A stretch of DNA of 64,000 nucleotides from Pseudomonas crudilactis (lineage in GTDB: Bacteria; Pseudomonadota; Gammaproteobacteria; Pseudomonadales; Pseudomonadaceae). The position numbers were made by a program, and so were the translations under genes. Positions 24,749 through 33,026 of the stretch are shown here, piece after piece. How positions within the stretch are numbered: position 1 is the first letter of the stretch; the number at the start of each line of letters is the position of its first letter. The stretch lies in contig NZ_WXVV01000014.1 of NCBI RefSeq assembly GCF_013433315.1, forward strand, positions 115,462 to 179,461, written 5' to 3'. The notes under the pieces were generated by a model. It was not told the origin of the DNA, searched no databases, and saw only the letters and a program-made list of their open reading frames with translations.

Positions 24749-26098
24749 TTAGCGCACCTTCAATTCGATGCGGTACAAGCGGCCGAGCAGCAGCGAGTAG
24801 GAGAGGGTGCCAATCAGCGCCACGCCGCCAATGAACCAGAAGGCCCAGGCGAATGAACCGGTGGCATGCACAATCGCGCCAATCACGATCGGCGTGACGA
24901 TGCCGCCAATGTTGGCGGCGAGGCTGGTGATCCCGCCGGTCAAGCCGATCAGCTCCTTGGGCGCAACTTCCGATACCGCCGCCCACGAAGACGACGCGAT
25001 GCCTTGGGCGAAGAAGGCAATGGTCAGCACGGCGATGCAGATCGTGTTCGAGTCGGTGAAATTCACCAGCACGATGGACATTCCCAGCATCGAGCCGATC
25101 ACCAGCGGCAACTTGCGGGCGAACGACATCGAGTAGCCACGGCGGATCAACAAGTCCGACACGATGCCCGCGAGAAGGATGCCGACCGTCGCGCCTACAA
25201 ATGGCAGAACTGCGAAGATCCCGGCCTTGATCATGGTCAGCTTGCGTTCTTCGATCAGGTAGGTGGGGAACCAGGTCAGGAAGAAGTACAGCGCCGAGGT
25301 GCTGGCGAACTTGCCGATGCAAATCGCCCAGATTTGCCGGTAGCTGAACAACTCGGCGATTTGCCGCCAGTTGAAACGCGTACGTTCCTGACTGCTTTTG
25401 ACCAGGCCGCCGCCGGCTTCGATGTACTTCAGTTCTTCTTTGCTGACTTTCTTGCAGTTCAGCGGGTCGCGATACAGGTACAGCCACAACACCCCGAAGA
25501 CGATGCCGAGTACGCCGGTGCTGTAGAACACGTGACGCCAGTCGAAGGTGGTCGCCAGCCAGAGCAGGGCACCGGTAAACAACGCCGTCCCCAGGTATTG
25601 CCCGCAGACGTAGATGCTGCTGGCCAGACCGCGTTCCCGCGCCGGGAACCACACCGTCACCGCACGGCTGTTGGCCGGAAACGCCGGTGCTTCCATCGCA
25701 CCGACCGCCAGACGCAAACCGAACAATGACGCGAAGCCTGTGGCAAAGCCCTGGCACACGGTTACCGTCGACCAACTGATCAGGGAAACCCCGTAAGTGA
25801 AGCGCGAACCGAAGCGATCGGCGATGAACCCGGCCGGCACCAGGGCCAAGGCGTAAGTCCAGGCAAATGCCGAAAAAATCAGGCCCATCTCGATCTTGTC
25901 CAAGCCAAGATCCTTGGCCATGAACGGTGCGGCAATCGAGATATTGACCCGGTCGATGTAGTTGATGATCGTCGCAATCAGCAGCAACGAGAGCATGAAC
26001 CAGCGTCGCCGCGAGGGCAGGCGTTGCGGAATTACGGCGTCGCGGCTGCCGTCTATCACCGGCGGCACGGTGGCTTGGGATGCATGTGAATTCGACAT
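24749..26098 (-). CDS. MFS transporter, anion:cation symporter (sugar-acid/aromatic acid) type
   Basis: A 449-residue twelve-helix carrier of the ACS family. NYIDRVNISIAAPFM in helix 1 and PAGFIADRFGSR between helices 2 and 3 are typical of hexuronate, galactonate and glucarate importers. It is first in the four-gene operon, with GAGG seven bases before the start, and probably brings in the organic acid that the FAH/SDR/dehydrogenase trio degrades. The AraC gene diverges from it, the normal arrangement for substrate induction. Confidence 0.9.
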   Translation of the reverse strand: MSNSHASQATVPPVIDGSRDAVIPQRLPSRRRWFMLSLLLIATIINYIDRVNISIAAPFMAKDLGLDKIEMGLIFSAFAWTYALALVPAGFIADRFGSRFTYGVSLISWSTVTVCQGFATGFASLFGLRLAVGAMEAPAFPANSRAVTVWFPARERGLASSIYVCGQYLGTALFTGALLWLATTFDWRHVFYSTGVLGIVFGVLWLYLYRDPLNCKKVSKEELKYIEAGGGLVKSSQERTRFNWRQIAELFSYRQIWAICIGKFASTSALYFFLTWFPTYLIEERKLTMIKAGIFAVLPFVGATVGILLAGIVSDLLIRRGYSMSFARKLPLVIGSMLGMSIVLVNFTDSNTICIAVLTIAFFAQGIASSSWAAVSEVAPKELIGLTGGITSLAANIGGIVTPIVIGAIVHATGSFAWAFWFIGGVALIGTLSYSLLLGRLYRIELKVR

Positions 26099-26418
26099 GA
26101 AGAAACCTCGTTATTGTTAGAAGAGTCGAGATGTTTTCGCCCAGCCGAAGGCGTTGCCCGCGATGGTCGGGGCATGCCAATCGATACTTGAACGAACGGT
26201 GCGAACAGCCAGCGTCAGACGTTCAGAAACGTCTTCCAGTCGGCGTGATCGGGACAATGTCGGGAGGGGTGGCGAGGGGGAATAGCAGAATCATGACGTG
26301 CACACCTGTGATTGTTTTTGGAAGAGGTTGGCTGCGTCGGCTCACAGTGGTCGTACAACGTTGGTAAAGCAATGGAGGGGTTAGAACGTTTTTTTTCTAT
26401 GGATGTGGCGCTACTAAA

Positions 26419-26532
26419 CCTGTCCAAGAAATAAAATCGTTAATTTCTTATTAGAAATTTGAGATATATGCCCTATCTAATTGATTTTAATGAATAAAAA
26501 TATGCAATTCGTTTTCTATGGTTTTGGACAGG
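26419..26532. promoter_or_regulatory. Divergent control region with inverted CCTGTCCAA / TTGGACAGG pair
   Basis: The 567-base gap 26099-26665 has an AT-rich block (about 26395-26530). It is framed by CCTGTCCAA at 26419-26427 and its exact inverse TTGGACAGG at 26524-26532, 96 bases apart. Such paired sites on either side of a divergent promoter suit looping by the AraC protein encoded at 26666. The rest of the gap, nearer the MFS gene, shows nothing I can identify. Confidence 0.5.
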
Positions 26533-26665
26533 CTAAACGCCATATCGAAGATGAAAAATCCTTGGAGAGACAGGTCGTCGTATGACTGCTTGCGTGCACT
26601 GCGTACATGTCTGCAAGATGACGGTCGTCAGTTCACTGCAAATACCTGTCGAGGATTCTGCGCAG

Positions 26666-27598
26666 ATGTCTTTACCCAGCCGTATTCCCACCTATGTCAT
26701 GCAGCAGCGCAGCGAATTGACCGACTTCTACATTCGCGACAAAAAGGGCCGGCGCGCCGAGACCAGTCCCCATCGGCACGAGTATTTCCAGATCCAGATC
26801 AACCTCGGTGGCGACACCGTGCAGCACATCGGTAACGTCGAGCGTCCGTTTCCGCGCAATACCCTGGCATTCATCCTGCCGCACCGAGTGCACGTAATCC
26901 CGCATCCAGCGGACAGCAATTTCATGGTGATCAATTTTTCCCAGACCTTCCTCTTGCCGCATTTGCAGTGCGACCCGATGGATCTGGAAGAAGTGTCGAT
27001 CCTGCTGGCGCCGGAGTTATCGCCATTCCGCTTTCAGGAGCATCTGGATTTCATTCTTGGGGATGAGGACTTCGCCAAGGTCTGTGCCTTGATCGAGCAG
27101 ATGCGCACGCTGGACGAGAACCGTCAGTTTGGGACGCGCGAGATGCTCAAGGGCTTGTTGCTGCAACTGATTGGCAGCGTGTGTTTCCTTTATGCCGAGC
27201 CACTCAAGCGTCTGGCCGAGGAGAATGCGGCGGAGGTCAGCCGCCGGGATGCGCTGGGCCGCATGTTCGAATACTTGCGCAAGAACATTGCCGATCCCGA
27301 TCTCAATCTGATCAAGGTGGCTGCGGCGACGTACCTGTCGCCGACCTATCTGACGCACTGGCTACGCAAGGAGATCGGCAAGACCTTCACCGAACTGGTG
27401 CTTGAACGCAGGATGCACGCGGCACGCAATTTCCTGCTCAACAGCACGCGCTCGGTGGGCGAGGTCGCACGGTTGTGCGGCTTTGCTGACGAGGCGTATT
27501 TCTCGCGACGCTTTCGGCAGATTCACGGTCAGCCGCCGGGACAGTTTCGCCGCCGGCAACTCAATCCGGATACGCCGCAATCGCCGTTGAACACATAA
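26666..27598 (+). CDS. AraC-family transcriptional regulator
   Basis: A 310-residue regulator with an N-terminal cupin-like sensor (HRHEYFQIQINLGG) and a C-terminal pair of helix-turn-helices (NLIKVAAATYLSPTYLTHWL and VGEVARLCGFADEAYFSRRF), about residues 210-300. I start at MSLPSRIP, preceded by GAGGA, instead of the frame's earlier in-frame ATGs. It is divergent from the MFS/FAH/SDR/dehydrogenase operon and presumably activates it on binding the substrate. Its stop is three bases from the convergent oxidoreductase gene. Confidence 0.9.
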   Translation: MSLPSRIPTYVMQQRSELTDFYIRDKKGRRAETSPHRHEYFQIQINLGGDTVQHIGNVERPFPRNTLAFILPHRVHVIPHPADSNFMVINFSQTFLLPHLQCDPMDLEEVSILLAPELSPFRFQEHLDFILGDEDFAKVCALIEQMRTLDENRQFGTREMLKGLLLQLIGSVCFLYAEPLKRLAEENAAEVSRRDALGRMFEYLRKNIADPDLNLIKVAAATYLSPTYLTHWLRKEIGKTFTELVLERRMHAARNFLLNSTRSVGEVARLCGFADEAYFSRRFRQIHGQPPGQFRRRQLNPDTPQSPLNT

Positions 27599-27601
27599 GG
27601 A

Positions 27602-28600
27602 TTATTTGATCCGAACGATCACTTTGCCTTTTGCGCGACCTTGCTCAACGTAGTTCAGTGCTTCGCCGGTCGACTCGAAGGCGAAGGTGCGGTCAAGCAC
27701 AGGACTTATTTCGCCGGCTTCAATCAGCGTGGTGATTTCTTGCAGTTGTGCACCGTTGGCCCGCATGAACAGGAAGCTGTAACGGACATCCTGCTTGCGC
27801 GCCTTGCACCGAATGCTCAGGCTCAACAAGCGCATGGCTTGCCGCAGCGGCCAGGTCAGGCCCTGCGCCTTGGCGAACTCGGCAGTTGGCGGGCCTGAAA
27901 TGGAAATCAGCTGACCACCCGGTTTGAGTACCTTCAGCGAGTTTTCCAGCACGTCGGTGCCGAGGCTGTTCAGCACCACGTCGTAGTCGCGCAGTTCCTG
28001 CTCGAAGTGCTGCTGCTTGTAATCAATCACCACGTCTGCGCCCAACGCTTTAACCCACTCGACATTCGCGGTGCTGGTGGTGGTCGCGACAACAGCGCCG
28101 AGGTGCTTGGCCAGTTGAATGGCGATGGTTCCGACACCGCCGGAACCGGCGTGAATCAAGACCTTCTGGCCCTTTTGCAAACGGGCGATGTCGACCAGCG
28201 CTTGCCAGGCTGTCAGGGCAACCAAGGGAATGCCGGCGGCTTGCTCCATGCTGAGGTTGGCGGGTTTCAATGCCACGGCGTTTTGCTCGACGGCGATTCG
28301 CTCGGCGAATGTGCCGATTCGCTGTTCGGGCACGCGCGCATACACCGCGTCGCCGGGCTTGAAACCCTTGACCGCTACGCCAACCGCAATCACCACACCG
28401 GCACAATCGTTGCCCAGCACCAAGGGGAATGAGTACGGCAGAATCAGTTTGAATTCGCCGCTGCGAATCTTTGAGTCGAGTACGTTGACGCTGGCCGCAT
28501 GGACTTCAATCAGCACGTCATGGGCGCCTGACAGCGGCTCGGGCACGTCGCCCATACGCCCGTTCTGCTTGCCGTAGCGATCGATAAAATAAGCTTTCAT
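27602..28600 (-). CDS. NADPH-dependent quinone/enone oxidoreductase (MDR family)
   Basis: A 332-residue zinc-free medium-chain reductase. It has a GroES-like N-domain (ASVNVLDSKIRSGE) and a nucleotide fold (IHAGSGGVGTIAIQLAKHLGA). It probably reduces quinones or alpha,beta-unsaturated carbonyls. I start at MKAYFIDRYG (28600). It is last of the four same-strand genes (OYE, SDR, hydrolase, reductase) that make up the second electrophile-response module. Confidence 0.88.
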   Translation of the reverse strand: MKAYFIDRYGKQNGRMGDVPEPLSGAHDVLIEVHAASVNVLDSKIRSGEFKLILPYSFPLVLGNDCAGVVIAVGVAVKGFKPGDAVYARVPEQRIGTFAERIAVEQNAVALKPANLSMEQAAGIPLVALTAWQALVDIARLQKGQKVLIHAGSGGVGTIAIQLAKHLGAVVATTTSTANVEWVKALGADVVIDYKQQHFEQELRDYDVVLNSLGTDVLENSLKVLKPGGQLISISGPPTAEFAKAQGLTWPLRQAMRLLSLSIRCKARKQDVRYSFLFMRANGAQLQEITTLIEAGEISPVLDRTFAFESTGEALNYVEQGRAKGKVIVRIK

Positions 28601-28656
28601 GTTGGGGACGGCTCTCACGGTTCTGGGGGAGGGCAGGGTTGCCTGAGCAGATTGGC

Positions 28657-29505
28657 TCAGCTGTCGAGAAACGCCTGCGCCTTGCTGACAAAGTCAGCGT
28701 AGTTCTGGAAAATCGCGCCGTGTCCGGCGTCCTCATAAATGATCAGTTGCGCGTGGGGAATACGGTTCGCCAGATCAATCGAGTTGACCGTGGGCACCAT
28801 GATGTCGCTGTCACCGTTGACCACCAGCGTCGGGATTTGCAGGCCGCCAAGGTTCTGCGGCAGCTGTTTTCCCCATGCCTTGATGGCTTTCAACTGCCGC
28901 AGAAAAGCGCTGGGTGTCGGGCGCTTGTCGCGATCTTTGCGGCGTTCTTTCAAACGTTGCAGAAAGTCTGTCGCGGCCTGCCGTCCGTTGGCGGTTGTAG
29001 TGAAAAACAGGTGGAACTTGGGATCGCGCAGGGTCAGCAAACCCTTGAACATCAGTGGCCAGGAAACCGCACCGACCTTGGCGATACCGACTCCACCAGC
29101 AGGTCCGGTGCCGGTCAGAATCAGCCGCCGAACCAAGGCGGGATCTTTGAGCGCGATGTCCTGAGCAACGAATCCGCCGAGGGAGAAACCCAGCAGATCG
29201 ACGCTGCTGAATTCCAGCGCTGCGATCAGGCTGATGACGTCGTCGGCCATCTGCGCGACGGTGAGGGGCGCGGTGCCGCCTGAGCTACCGACACCGCGAT
29301 AGTCAATGGCGAGCACGCGCCGGTTCCGCGCCAGACCATCGACGATTCGCGGATCGAAGTCGTCCAGTACCGCGCCCCAATGATTGAGCAGGATCAGCGG
29401 CACAGCCTTTTTCGGGCCGAGGTCTCGATAGGCGAACGCCGTGCCGCCAACCAAAATCGATTGGTTGGCGGCTTTGACGAAAGGCATCTGCTTCATTGCA
29501 CTCAC
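28657..29505 (-). CDS. Alpha/beta hydrolase
   Basis: A 282-residue soluble alpha/beta-fold hydrolase. The nucleophile serine is in GFSLGGF (about residue 105) and the catalytic histidine in EDAGHGAIF near the C-terminus; LNHWGAVLDDFDP provides the oxyanion loop. It resembles the esterase/haloperoxidase-like group. Its GTG start overlaps the SDR stop (GTGA), so it is translationally coupled to that gene; an ATG three codons later is the alternative start. Confidence 0.88.
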   Translation of the reverse strand: MSAMKQMPFVKAANQSILVGGTAFAYRDLGPKKAVPLILLNHWGAVLDDFDPRIVDGLARNRRVLAIDYRGVGSSGGTAPLTVAQMADDVISLIAALEFSSVDLLGFSLGGFVAQDIALKDPALVRRLILTGTGPAGGVGIAKVGAVSWPLMFKGLLTLRDPKFHLFFTTTANGRQAATDFLQRLKERRKDRDKRPTPSAFLRQLKAIKAWGKQLPQNLGGLQIPTLVVNGDSDIMVPTVNSIDLANRIPHAQLIIYEDAGHGAIFQNYADFVSKAQAFLDS

Positions 29506-30284
29506 GCCAGATAGCGCTGCGCGACTGCCGACTGGCGGATCTGTGCCAGCAGGCCCTGCCGCGCGGTCTGCAAGGCATCCCAGCGCTCACCTTCATGCAG
29601 CGGCGGAATGGTCACCGGTTCGCGCCGATCGAAACCGACCAGCGCCGCATCGACCAGATCGGTGACTTCCATGATCTCGCTCAAGGTGTTGATGTCGATG
29701 CCCGCGCGATCCCAGATCTCGGTACGCGTCGCGGCCGGCAGCACGGCTTGCACGTAAACGCCCAACGGCGACAGTTCCAGGCTCAGGCCTTGAGACAGGA
29801 ACAGGACAAACGCCTTGGTGGCCCCGTACACCGACATGCCGAACTCCGGAGCGAGACCGACCACCGAGCCGATGTTGATAATCGCGCCGTCACCGGCCTT
29901 CGCCAGACGGGGAGCGATGGCACTGGCGAGCCGCACCAGTGCCGTGGTGTTGAGGGCGACCAGATTGGCCACTTTGTCGGTGCTCTGCTCGATGAAGTTG
30001 CCGGACTGCGCGGCGCCCGCGTTATTGACGAGGATGCCAATGCGCGCATCGTCGCGCAGGCGCGTTTCGACGGTGTGCAGATCGCTGAGTTGGGTGAGGT
30101 CGGCCTGAAGCACATCGACGGCAACGCTGTGTTCGCTACGCAGTTTCGCGGCGAGTGTTTCCAGGCGCTCCAGATCGCGTGCGACCAGCACCAGATCATG
30201 CCCGCGTTGGGCGAAACGTTCGGCGTAAACCGCGCCGATGCCGGTAGAGGCTCCGGTGATCAGAACAGTAGGGTGGGCGTTCAT
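29502..30284 (-). CDS. SDR-family NAD(P)-dependent oxidoreductase
   Basis: A 260-residue classical SDR with TGASTGIG at the cofactor site, NNAGAA, and catalytic YGATK. I start at the ATG at 30284; the frame extends to a TTG at 30302 that has no ribosome site. It lies between the OYE gene (61 bases upstream) and the coupled hydrolase gene. Substrate unknown; the context suggests reduction of reactive carbonyls. Confidence 0.89.
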   Translation of the reverse strand: MNAHPTVLITGASTGIGAVYAERFAQRGHDLVLVARDLERLETLAAKLRSEHSVAVDVLQADLTQLSDLHTVETRLRDDARIGILVNNAGAAQSGNFIEQSTDKVANLVALNTTALVRLASAIAPRLAKAGDGAIINIGSVVGLAPEFGMSVYGATKAFVLFLSQGLSLELSPLGVYVQAVLPAATRTEIWDRAGIDINTLSEIMEVTDLVDAALVGFDRREPVTIPPLHEGERWDALQTARQGLLAQIRQSAVAQRYLA

Positions 30285-30345
30285 AGGGTCATCTCTTTTC
30301 AAAAAAATCGATTAAGGAGAGGCAGTAAATGCGCTGAAGCGCGGC

Positions 30346-31446
30346 TTACTGAGCAGCAGCGCTCCATTCAGCCAGGGTCGGGTAGTCGATGTAGCCTTCT
30401 GCGCCACCGCCATACAGGGTAGCGGGGTTGAATCCGGCCAACGGCGCACCGGCCGCCAGGCGCTCGACCAGATCGGGATTGCCAATGAACGGGCGACCGA
30501 AGGCGATCAGATCGGTCTGGTCTTCGGCAATCCGTGTGTTCGCCAGGTCGAGGTCGTAGCCGTTGTTGGCGATGTAGGTGTTTTTGAAACGCTGGCGCAG
30601 AGCTGCGAAATCGAACGGTGCGACATCGCGCGGCCCGCCCGTTGCGCCTTCGACCATGTGCAGATAAACGATGCCCAGCGCATCGAGTTGCTCGACGATG
30701 TAATCGAATTGCCCTTGCGGGTCGCTGCTCGAAACCCCGTTGGCCGGCGACACCGGCGAGAGGCGAATGCCGGTGCGATCTGCGCCAATCTCGGCGACGA
30801 CCGCGGCCGTCACTTCCAGCAACAAGCGCGCACGATTTTCAATCGAGCCGCCGTAGGCATCGGTGCGCACGTTGGCGCCGTCCTTGATGAATTGATCGAG
30901 CAAATAGCCGTTGGCACCGTGGATTTCCACGCCATCAAACCCGGCAGCGATAGCGTTGACCGCTGCCTGACGGAAATCGTTGACGATCCCCGGAAGTTCG
31001 CTGATCTCCAGCGCGCGCGGCGCAGAAACGTCTTCAAAGCGGTTGTTGACGAACACTTTGGTCGCCGGGCGCAGCGCCGAGGGTGCTACGGGTGCGGCGC
31101 CGTTTTCTTGAAGATCAACGTGTGAAACGCGGCCGACATGCCACAGTTGCAGAAAGATCTTCGCGCCTTTTTCGTGCACGGCAGCGGTCACCTTGCGCCA
31201 GCCATCGATCTGCGCCTGCGTGTAAATCCCCGGGGTGTCCTGATAGCCCTGGCCCTGTCGGGAGATCTGTGTGGCCTCGGAGATCAGCAGGCCGGCGGAC
31301 GCGCGCTGGCTGTAATAGGTGGTTGCGAATTCACTGGGCACGAAGCCTTCACCTGCCCGATTGCGGGTCAGCGGCGCGAGAACGATTCGATTCGCCAGCG
31401 TCAGGGAGCCAAGCGTGTACGGCGTGAACAGATTTTGATCGGTCAT
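30346..31446 (-). CDS. Old Yellow Enzyme family alkene reductase, copy B
   Basis: A 366-residue FMN-dependent ene-reductase. Motifs: NRIVLAPLTRNRA, QLWHVGRVSH and substrate-binding EIHGANGYLLDQF. It is a clear paralogue of the OYE gene at 11574 but replaces several active-site neighbours (HG for HC), so substrate range may differ. It heads an operon of OYE, SDR, hydrolase and quinone reductase, and is divergent from a TetR gene. The TAGACCAGTCG operator of copy A is not present here, so the two copies are controlled separately. Confidence 0.92.
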   Translation of the reverse strand: MTDQNLFTPYTLGSLTLANRIVLAPLTRNRAGEGFVPSEFATTYYSQRASAGLLISEATQISRQGQGYQDTPGIYTQAQIDGWRKVTAAVHEKGAKIFLQLWHVGRVSHVDLQENGAAPVAPSALRPATKVFVNNRFEDVSAPRALEISELPGIVNDFRQAAVNAIAAGFDGVEIHGANGYLLDQFIKDGANVRTDAYGGSIENRARLLLEVTAAVVAEIGADRTGIRLSPVSPANGVSSSDPQGQFDYIVEQLDALGIVYLHMVEGATGGPRDVAPFDFAALRQRFKNTYIANNGYDLDLANTRIAEDQTDLIAFGRPFIGNPDLVERLAAGAPLAGFNPATLYGGGAEGYIDYPTLAEWSAAAQ

Positions 31447-31585
31447 GGGGTTGGATCCGTGCCTGTGAGTGAGCAGCGATAATTCTGCAATTAGGATGAT
31501 GATCGAAATCTAAACTGTCAATGGTTTTGATTATGGCTGACATCTATGTATCATCGGCGCATGAATTTCAGCGGAGGTATTGCAC

Positions 31586-32182
31586 GTGAGAGTCACCAAA
31601 GCCCAGGCGCAGGCAAACCGCGAGCACATCGTCGAGACCGCTTCGGTGTTGTTTCGTGAGCGCGGTTTCGACGGTGTTGGCGTCGCGGACCTGATGGCGG
31701 CGGCCGGATTCACCCATGGCGGTTTCTACAAGCACTTCGGCTCGAAGGCCGACCTGATGTCCGAAGCCTCGGCCAACAGCCTTGCGCGCTCGTTGGCCGG
31801 TGCCGAAATGGTCGATGTTCAAGGCTTCATCGACGCCTATGTGTCGAAAGAACATCGCGACGGGCGGGGCAGCGGTTGCACCATGGCCGCTTTGTGCGGC
31901 GACGCAGCGCGTCAGTCTGACGATGTGAAAACCGCGTTTGCCGACGGCATCGAGCGCACGCTGCAGACGCTTGGCGACAAGTACCCGACAGGGCCCGACG
32001 CGGCATCTGGTGAGGGGCGAGTGAAAATGATCGACATGCTGGCGCGTGCGGTTGGCGCGATCATCCTGTCGCGGGCCTGCCCGGCTGATTCCGCGCTGGC
32101 CGATGAAATCCTTGCGGTATGCCACGCTGAAATGACCGCGTCGTTGCTGATGTCCGCCGACAGTGCAGAAGTGCCTGGCTGA
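31586..32182 (+). CDS. TetR/AcrR-family regulator
   Basis: A 198-residue regulator with an N-terminal HTH (DGVGVADLMAAAGFTHGGFYKHFGSKADL) and a C-domain containing Cys residues (GSGCTMAALCGD), a pattern seen in YxaF/LmrA-like and electrophile-sensing TetR proteins. The start is GTG at 31586 with GGAGG eight bases before it; an upstream TTG is too close to that site. It is divergent from OYE copy B and probably represses that operon. The intergenic TGTCA-17-TGACA (31516-31542) is a possible operator, but a weak one. Confidence 0.88.
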   Translation: MRVTKAQAQANREHIVETASVLFRERGFDGVGVADLMAAAGFTHGGFYKHFGSKADLMSEASANSLARSLAGAEMVDVQGFIDAYVSKEHRDGRGSGCTMAALCGDAARQSDDVKTAFADGIERTLQTLGDKYPTGPDAASGEGRVKMIDMLARAVGAIILSRACPADSALADEILAVCHAEMTASLLMSADSAEVPG

Positions 32183-32189
32183 TCGGTAT

Positions 32190-32310
32190 TGTCCTTTTTG
32201 AGTTGACGGTGAAACGCTTTTCAGCCGATTTATCCCGTCCCTTTGCGTCAGTAATCTGTACCCAACTTGAACGCAACAACAACTTCAAAAACTCAAAAGG
32301 GACGCACACC
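32190..32310 (+). promoter_or_regulatory. Conserved leader of ycaC copy B
   Basis: Near-identical to the leader of copy A at 2091-2210 (about seven mismatches). The similarity stops abruptly just after the tetR stop codon, which marks the edge of the duplicated segment. Confidence 0.55.
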
Positions 32311-32943
32311 ATGACTACTCCAACCTACAACCGCCTGAACAAAGATGACGCCATCGTGCTGCTGGTCGACCACCAGACCGGCCTGATTTCGCTGGTGCAG
32401 GACTTCTCGCCAAACGAATTCAAGAACAACGTGCTGGCCCTGGCTGATCTGGCGAAGTTCTTCGAACTGCCGACCATCCTCACCACCAGTTTCGAACAAG
32501 GCCCGAACGGCCCGCTGGTGCCAGAGCTCAAGGAGATGTTCCCGGACGCGCCGTACATTGCTCGCCCAGGCCAGATCAACGCGTGGGACAACGAAGATTT
32601 TGTGAAAGCGATCAAGGCTACCGGCCGTAAACAGATCATCATTGCCGGTGTAGTAACGGATGTGTGCGTAGCGTTCCCGACCTTGTCGGCGCTGGCGGAA
32701 GGGTTTGAGGTGTTTGTGGTGACCGATGCGTCCGGCACTTTCAACACCACCGTGCAACAAGCCGCGTGGAGCCGCATGACTCAGGCTGGTGCGCAGATGA
32801 TGAACTGGTTCTCGGTGGCGTGTGAGCTGCACCGCGACTGGCGCAACGACATTGAAGGGCTGGGTAACTTGCTGTCGCAGCGCATCCCGAACTACCGCAA
32901 CCTGATGAACAGCTACTCGGCGCTGACCGCGCAGCAGAAGTAG
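32311..32943 (+). CDS. ycaC: YcaC-family isochorismatase-like hydrolase, copy B
   Basis: A 210-residue cysteine hydrolase. Same motifs as copy A (Asp in LLVDHQTG, nucleophile Cys in VVTDVCV). Only one residue differs between the two proteins, while about 42 other base changes are silent, one of them in the stop codon (TAG here, TAA there). It follows the tetR gene with 128 bases between, most of which is the duplicated leader, so it probably has its own promoter. Confidence 0.95.
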   Translation: MTTPTYNRLNKDDAIVLLVDHQTGLISLVQDFSPNEFKNNVLALADLAKFFELPTILTTSFEQGPNGPLVPELKEMFPDAPYIARPGQINAWDNEDFVKAIKATGRKQIIIAGVVTDVCVAFPTLSALAEGFEVFVVTDASGTFNTTVQQAAWSRMTQAGAQMMNWFSVACELHRDWRNDIEGLGNLLSQRIPNYRNLMNSYSALTAQQK

Positions 32944-32961
32944 GCCTGCGCGCTGCAAACG

Positions 32962-32989
32962 AAAAGCCTGCCCTGAAAAGCAGGCTTTT
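32962..32989 (+). terminator. Rho-independent terminator after ycaC copy B
   Basis: Ten-bp perfect stem AAAAGCCTGC / GCAGGCTTTT around an 8-base loop, followed by TCTGTTTTC. It keeps the core of the copy A terminator but has lost its outer CGAC/GTCG pairs. Confidence 0.85.
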
Positions 32990-33026
32990 TCTGTTTTCTG
33001 CCGCTGCGCCTATCAGAACGGCGTTT

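Noticed and set aside
24675..26180. 501-codon minus-strand frame overlapping the MFS gene in another frame
   Set aside because: The translation is Arg/His-rich without hydrophobic helices, while the frame 24749-26098 gives a textbook MFS protein with a ribosome site.
31516..31542. TGTCA-17-TGACA as operator for the second TetR
   Set aside because: Arms of only five bases are expected by chance at this frequency; mentioned in the gene entry but not called.
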